Under the pieces are notes generated by a model, which was not told the DNA's origin, did no database searches, and saw nothing but the letters and a program-made list of their open reading frames with translations. Made by a program: the position numbers and the translations under genes. A stretch of 64,000 nt of DNA, from positions 19,697,743 through 19,761,742 of the forward strand of contig NC_049980.1 of assembly GCF_000003815.2 (NCBI RefSeq). The letters run 5' to 3'. Shown here piece after piece: positions 61,501-64,000 of the stretch. The DNA is from Branchiostoma floridae (Eukaryota; Chordata; Leptocardii; Amphioxiformes; Branchiostomatidae). Position 1 is the stretch's first letter. Each line of letters starts with the position of its first letter.

Positions 61501-62045
61501 CAACTGGAGAAGATAGGCAGCAAACTCAGAGTCATTCCTGAAGTTCCCATCCAACTTTAGCTGTTGCCACAAGTCCATGGACTTGCCTATGTACACAACA
61601 CACCTACAACAGATAAAATCAGAAAACATAATATATTCCAATTAAGTTGCTTAAATAATGACTCATTGTGTTTTAAGTCGTAATGTTATTTGTAATTTCT
61701 AAGTCTAATACTCCAGTAATTTCTAAGTCTAATACTCCAGTCTTGTGCTCCTTAAGGTTTTTGTAATATTGCTAACTATTGATAACCAGACATCACAATT
61801 ATCATCATGTTGACAGACTGAAGACAAGATGAAATTATCTGATTGTGCAACAACCTAGTCACCATCTCTCAAATGGCCAACAAATTGATGACGATGATGT
61901 AATATTTTAATTACATCAGACAGAAACAACCAATCAGAGTCAGCCTCTGGAGAACCAACCTGGAGAAGGGTGACCTACTCCCCGCGGGGTGCACCCTGGG
62001 ACGTCCCCGTTTCTTCAGCTGTAACTTGTCACCTGTGTCGGCCAT
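58513..62045 (-). CDS. C2H2 zinc-finger protein with 11 fingers, 845 residues
   Basis: A probable nuclear DNA-binding factor; I do not recognise a specific orthologue. Exons 61960-62045, 61487-61603 and 58513-60847 join in frame (2538 bp) through GT-AG introns. Exon 1 begins MADTGDKLQLKKRGRPRVHP, which has an AT-hook-like KRGRPR. Exon 2 encodes a conserved-looking module, VYIGKSMDLWQQLKLDG then NDSEFAAYLLQLYQ, that seems to be an N-terminal domain rather than linker. The large exon starts with an acidic Ser-rich region and then 11 C2H2 fingers from CSICGSNF to CDLCDWKF, mostly in tandem with TxERPF/KPY-type linkers. A Thr/Ser/Pro-rich tail follows. The finger array on a single exon is typical of such genes. 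Confidence 0.9.
60848..61486. other. Intron 2 of the zinc-finger gene
   Basis: No exon or repeat is supported, apart from a short G-rich patch near 61190-61215. The neighbouring intron (61604-61959) contains a 24-bp tandem duplication, listed separately. Confidence 0.5.
61693..61740. repeat. Tandem duplication of a 24-bp unit
   Basis: AATTTCTAAGTCTAATACTC plus CAGT is present twice without visible differences, in intron 1 of the zinc-finger gene. Confidence 0.85.
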
Positions 62046-63388
62046 CTGCAGTCGTTAACACAGTCGAACGTCAAAACCGGACTGCAATATTATGTTGCAA
62101 AGGGTAACTAATAAAATATCTGAACGGTTGTCGCAGTTGTTTTTTTAAACCGTGCAACAATCTCAGGCGAGCTGTGATGGCATCAGCTCCACCACCGCCA
62201 AACAACCCGCCCGAAGAAGCCTCTCAGAAGTTGTGCAGGAGCATGACGTACCTCGTAAAAAGCTAGTTAAGATACCCAGTGATCCTCCAAGCTGCATTTC
62301 AAAACCGCTGGCCTTGACGTCTCACGTAAGATGCCATAAGGTCTCAACACGACCTGCAACTAGTGCGAGTCGTAGTATATAAAATGTGATGTATCATGCA
62401 AGGGGTTAAGGGTTAAAGTGAAAAGGTCTACAAATGGCGGCGTGTTCAAAAAAATTCTTCCGTCGACTGTCTGTCCGTGAATCATGTCCGTGAATTTGCA
62501 GTGCGGCAAAACGTCAAATATAAGCAGGTGTCCACTGCGGAAGTAACTCTAAGGACGTGGTCCTTCCTAAGACTGTTGACTTGTGACGTAGCTTGGCATC
62601 CACAGTGTATCTCTCATTCATATCACTAATTGAAATCATGGCTTTTGATTGTGTTGACGGGTGTCAGAAGATAAAGTTGCCTCCGAGGTAACGTTATAAC
62701 GTTATTCATCGAAATACCAACAGAATGGGAACCTCGGTAAACAGTAATAACTAAATGTAAACTGTATAAGACCATGCTTCTGTCCGAAGGTATTTCAGCA
62801 CTACGTAAGGATGACGGACGGACAATCCAGGTCCTTTACCACTAAGAAATGGGATAAAGAACGGAAGGCCCTTCAGCACCAAGGATAGGCAGACAATATG
62901 AAGGCCCAATAGGCATCACTACAATGATAGAGAGATACAGCCTGGAGAGGCAGGGAAGGACCTTTGGTACTATAAAAGGACAGGAATTCCTTCAGCACCA
63001 GGGACAGCAGGTGCAAACCGAAAGCATNNNNNNNNNNNNNNNNNNNNNNNNNNNNNNNNNNNNNNNNNNNNNNNNNNNNNNNNNNNNNNNNNNNNNNNNN
63101 NNNNNNNNNNNNNNNNNNNNNNNNNNNTTAGCATCGCGCGAACGCTCCTATTTCCTATTAAAATTTTATGTGGTTTGGGCAGTACACCATATCACCTGTA
63201 GTGGCGCTGCTGTATGCACACACGCACCGCCGCGGGTCACAGGGAAGAGGTCAACAGAAAATGGCGGCGCGCTCGAAAAACATCGTGGTGGTTTATGTTC
63301 TTGGTGGTATTTAATCTTCATGGCACGGTAAAATAGGTTAACAACGGCTAGGTCAGGTCTACAGACCTGTGTCCCACAACTTGGTGTG
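62046..63388. other. Intergenic region with scaffold gap (63028-63127)
   Basis: This separates the divergent zinc-finger and SelU-like genes. Short ATG frames at 62177 and 62638 look like possible first exons but cannot be extended. YY1-type ATGGCGGC motifs lie near 62434 and at 63258-63268. The stretch 62860-63020 has two loosely repeated CTTCAGCACCA phrases before the gap. Confidence 0.5.
63258..63312 (+). promoter_or_regulatory. YY1-type site and short upstream ORF of the SelU-like gene
   Basis: AAAATGGCGGC at 63258-63268 fits YY1. Its ATG (63261) opens a 17-codon frame ending in TAA before the SelU-like start. If it is transcribed it would be an upstream ORF. Confidence 0.35.
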
Positions 63389-63719
63389 ATGTACCGCGCG
63401 ATTGTACCTTTCTCTCATGTAAAAATTCGCCCACCATCGTTTGACCTCCTCCAGAACATTTCTGCCAAAACATTTCGGTACAACATGTGTCGCCAGAAAC
63501 ACTACCGGCTTCCCATCCCGACAGAAGACCCGTTCCTAACCAGCGCCAGTGAAGTGTTAGACGTTCGCACGCCGGCTGAATTTGCAGAGGACCACATTCC
63601 CGGTGCACGGAACCTTCCCGTCTTAAGTGACCAGGAGCGAGTGAAAGTGGGAATCTTGTATAACGAGAATTCCTTCGAGGCGAGGAAACTCGGAGCAGCT
63701 CTCATCTCTGCCAATATAG
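63389..63719 (+). CDS. SelU/MnmH-like rhodanese-domain protein, first exon
   Basis: Bacterial SelU (YbbB, MnmH) converts 2-thiouridine to 2-selenouridine in tRNA through a rhodanese domain followed by a P-loop domain. This exon encodes 110 residues plus one base and ends at the donor ATAG|GTAAGC. It shows VLDVRTPAEFAEDHIPGA, RNLPVLSDQERVKVGILY and EARKLGAALISANI, matching the N-terminal rhodanese part of SelU rather than ordinary rhodaneses. The catalytic cysteine and P-loop would be in later exons outside the window. I chose the ATG at 63389; a second ATG (MCRQKHYRLP) is near 63487. The extra N-terminus is basic and could be a mitochondrial signal. Confidence 0.75.
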
Positions 63720-64000
63720 GTAAGCTCAGATCTCTAAAGTACATTGGGTACCCACGAGAGATAATACAAAACTGATGTCCTTATGGATAAAAAAATGTCT
63801 TCTTTTGATGACACCTGGATATCTAAAGCACAGTAAGATCAGAACAATTGTAACGTTATGCAAAACTTTCTCCAAGAGGGTGTCAAACAGTGACACACTG
63901 GACATTCCATTATGGCTTTTGGGGAAAATAATGTTCGACTACCTGATTTGAAGAATTTGGTATTAGATAACATTCAATGATGAGAACAAATGACATGCTA
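63720..64000. other. Start of the SelU-like gene's first intron
   Basis: AT-rich sequence following a good splice donor. No acceptor or second exon was recognised before the window ends. Confidence 0.5.

Noticed and set aside
62177-62266. Short frame MASAPPPPNNPPEEAS, 29 residues
   Set aside because: The ATG context is good and the composition plausible, but there is no donor in frame or further exon, and no known family.
62638-62692. ATG frame MAFDCVDGCQKIKLPP ending at a donor-like GAG|GTAACG
   Set aside because: It could be a first exon, but no partner exon is visible before the gap or the SelU-like start. One splice site alone is not enough.

Overview
The window is a stretch of an intron-rich animal nuclear genome, most probably a lancelet (Branchiostoma). 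That assignment is inference: the genes are animal orthologues split by canonical GT-AG introns, about 40% GC, many old transposons, and three 100-N scaffold gaps (25054-25153, 51687-51786, 63028-63127). No bacterial-style operons, CRISPR arrays, tRNA or rRNA genes were seen.

Layout. 1-9.87 kb is non-coding sequence downstream of the first coding exon of an ASH1L-like histone methyltransferase (9870-10292, minus). About 775 bp away, head to head, starts the mitochondrial ribosomal protein gene DAP3/MRPS29 (11068-28389, plus, 11 visible exons). One DAP3 exon is missing around a scaffold gap, beside which lies a non-LTR retrotransposon with a largely intact reverse transcriptase. A complete 11-exon DEG/ENaC sodium channel gene follows on the minus strand (29691-37418).

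From 39.3 to 48.3 kb the sequence is almost all mobile DNA. There are small hairpin elements and then a foldback element of about 6.7 kb (40275-47018), with inverted arms of about 920 bp around a palindromic array of about 33 units of 51 bp. A Ngaro-type tyrosine-recombinase retrotransposon (43394-46376) is nested inside one arm. A 5'-truncated LINE lies at 47417-48268.

The last part is gene-dense. A WHAMM/JMY actin nucleation-promoting factor (49241-55287, minus) is head to head with KXD1, a BORC/BLOC-1-related subunit (55718-57835, plus). KXD1 is tail to tail with an 11-finger C2H2 zinc-finger gene (58513-62045, minus). At the right edge starts a gene with an SelU-like rhodanese domain (63389 onward, plus), whose remaining exons lie outside the window.

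The genes do not form one pathway. Two pairs probably share promoter regions (ASH1L/DAP3 and WHAMM-JMY/KXD1), and KXD1 and the zinc-finger gene probably overlap at their 3' ends. The most unusual items are the foldback element with its splice-site-like 51-bp array, the nested Ngaro element whose empty target site survives in the opposite arm, and a 100-bp MITE that now forms part of a WHAMM/JMY splice donor.
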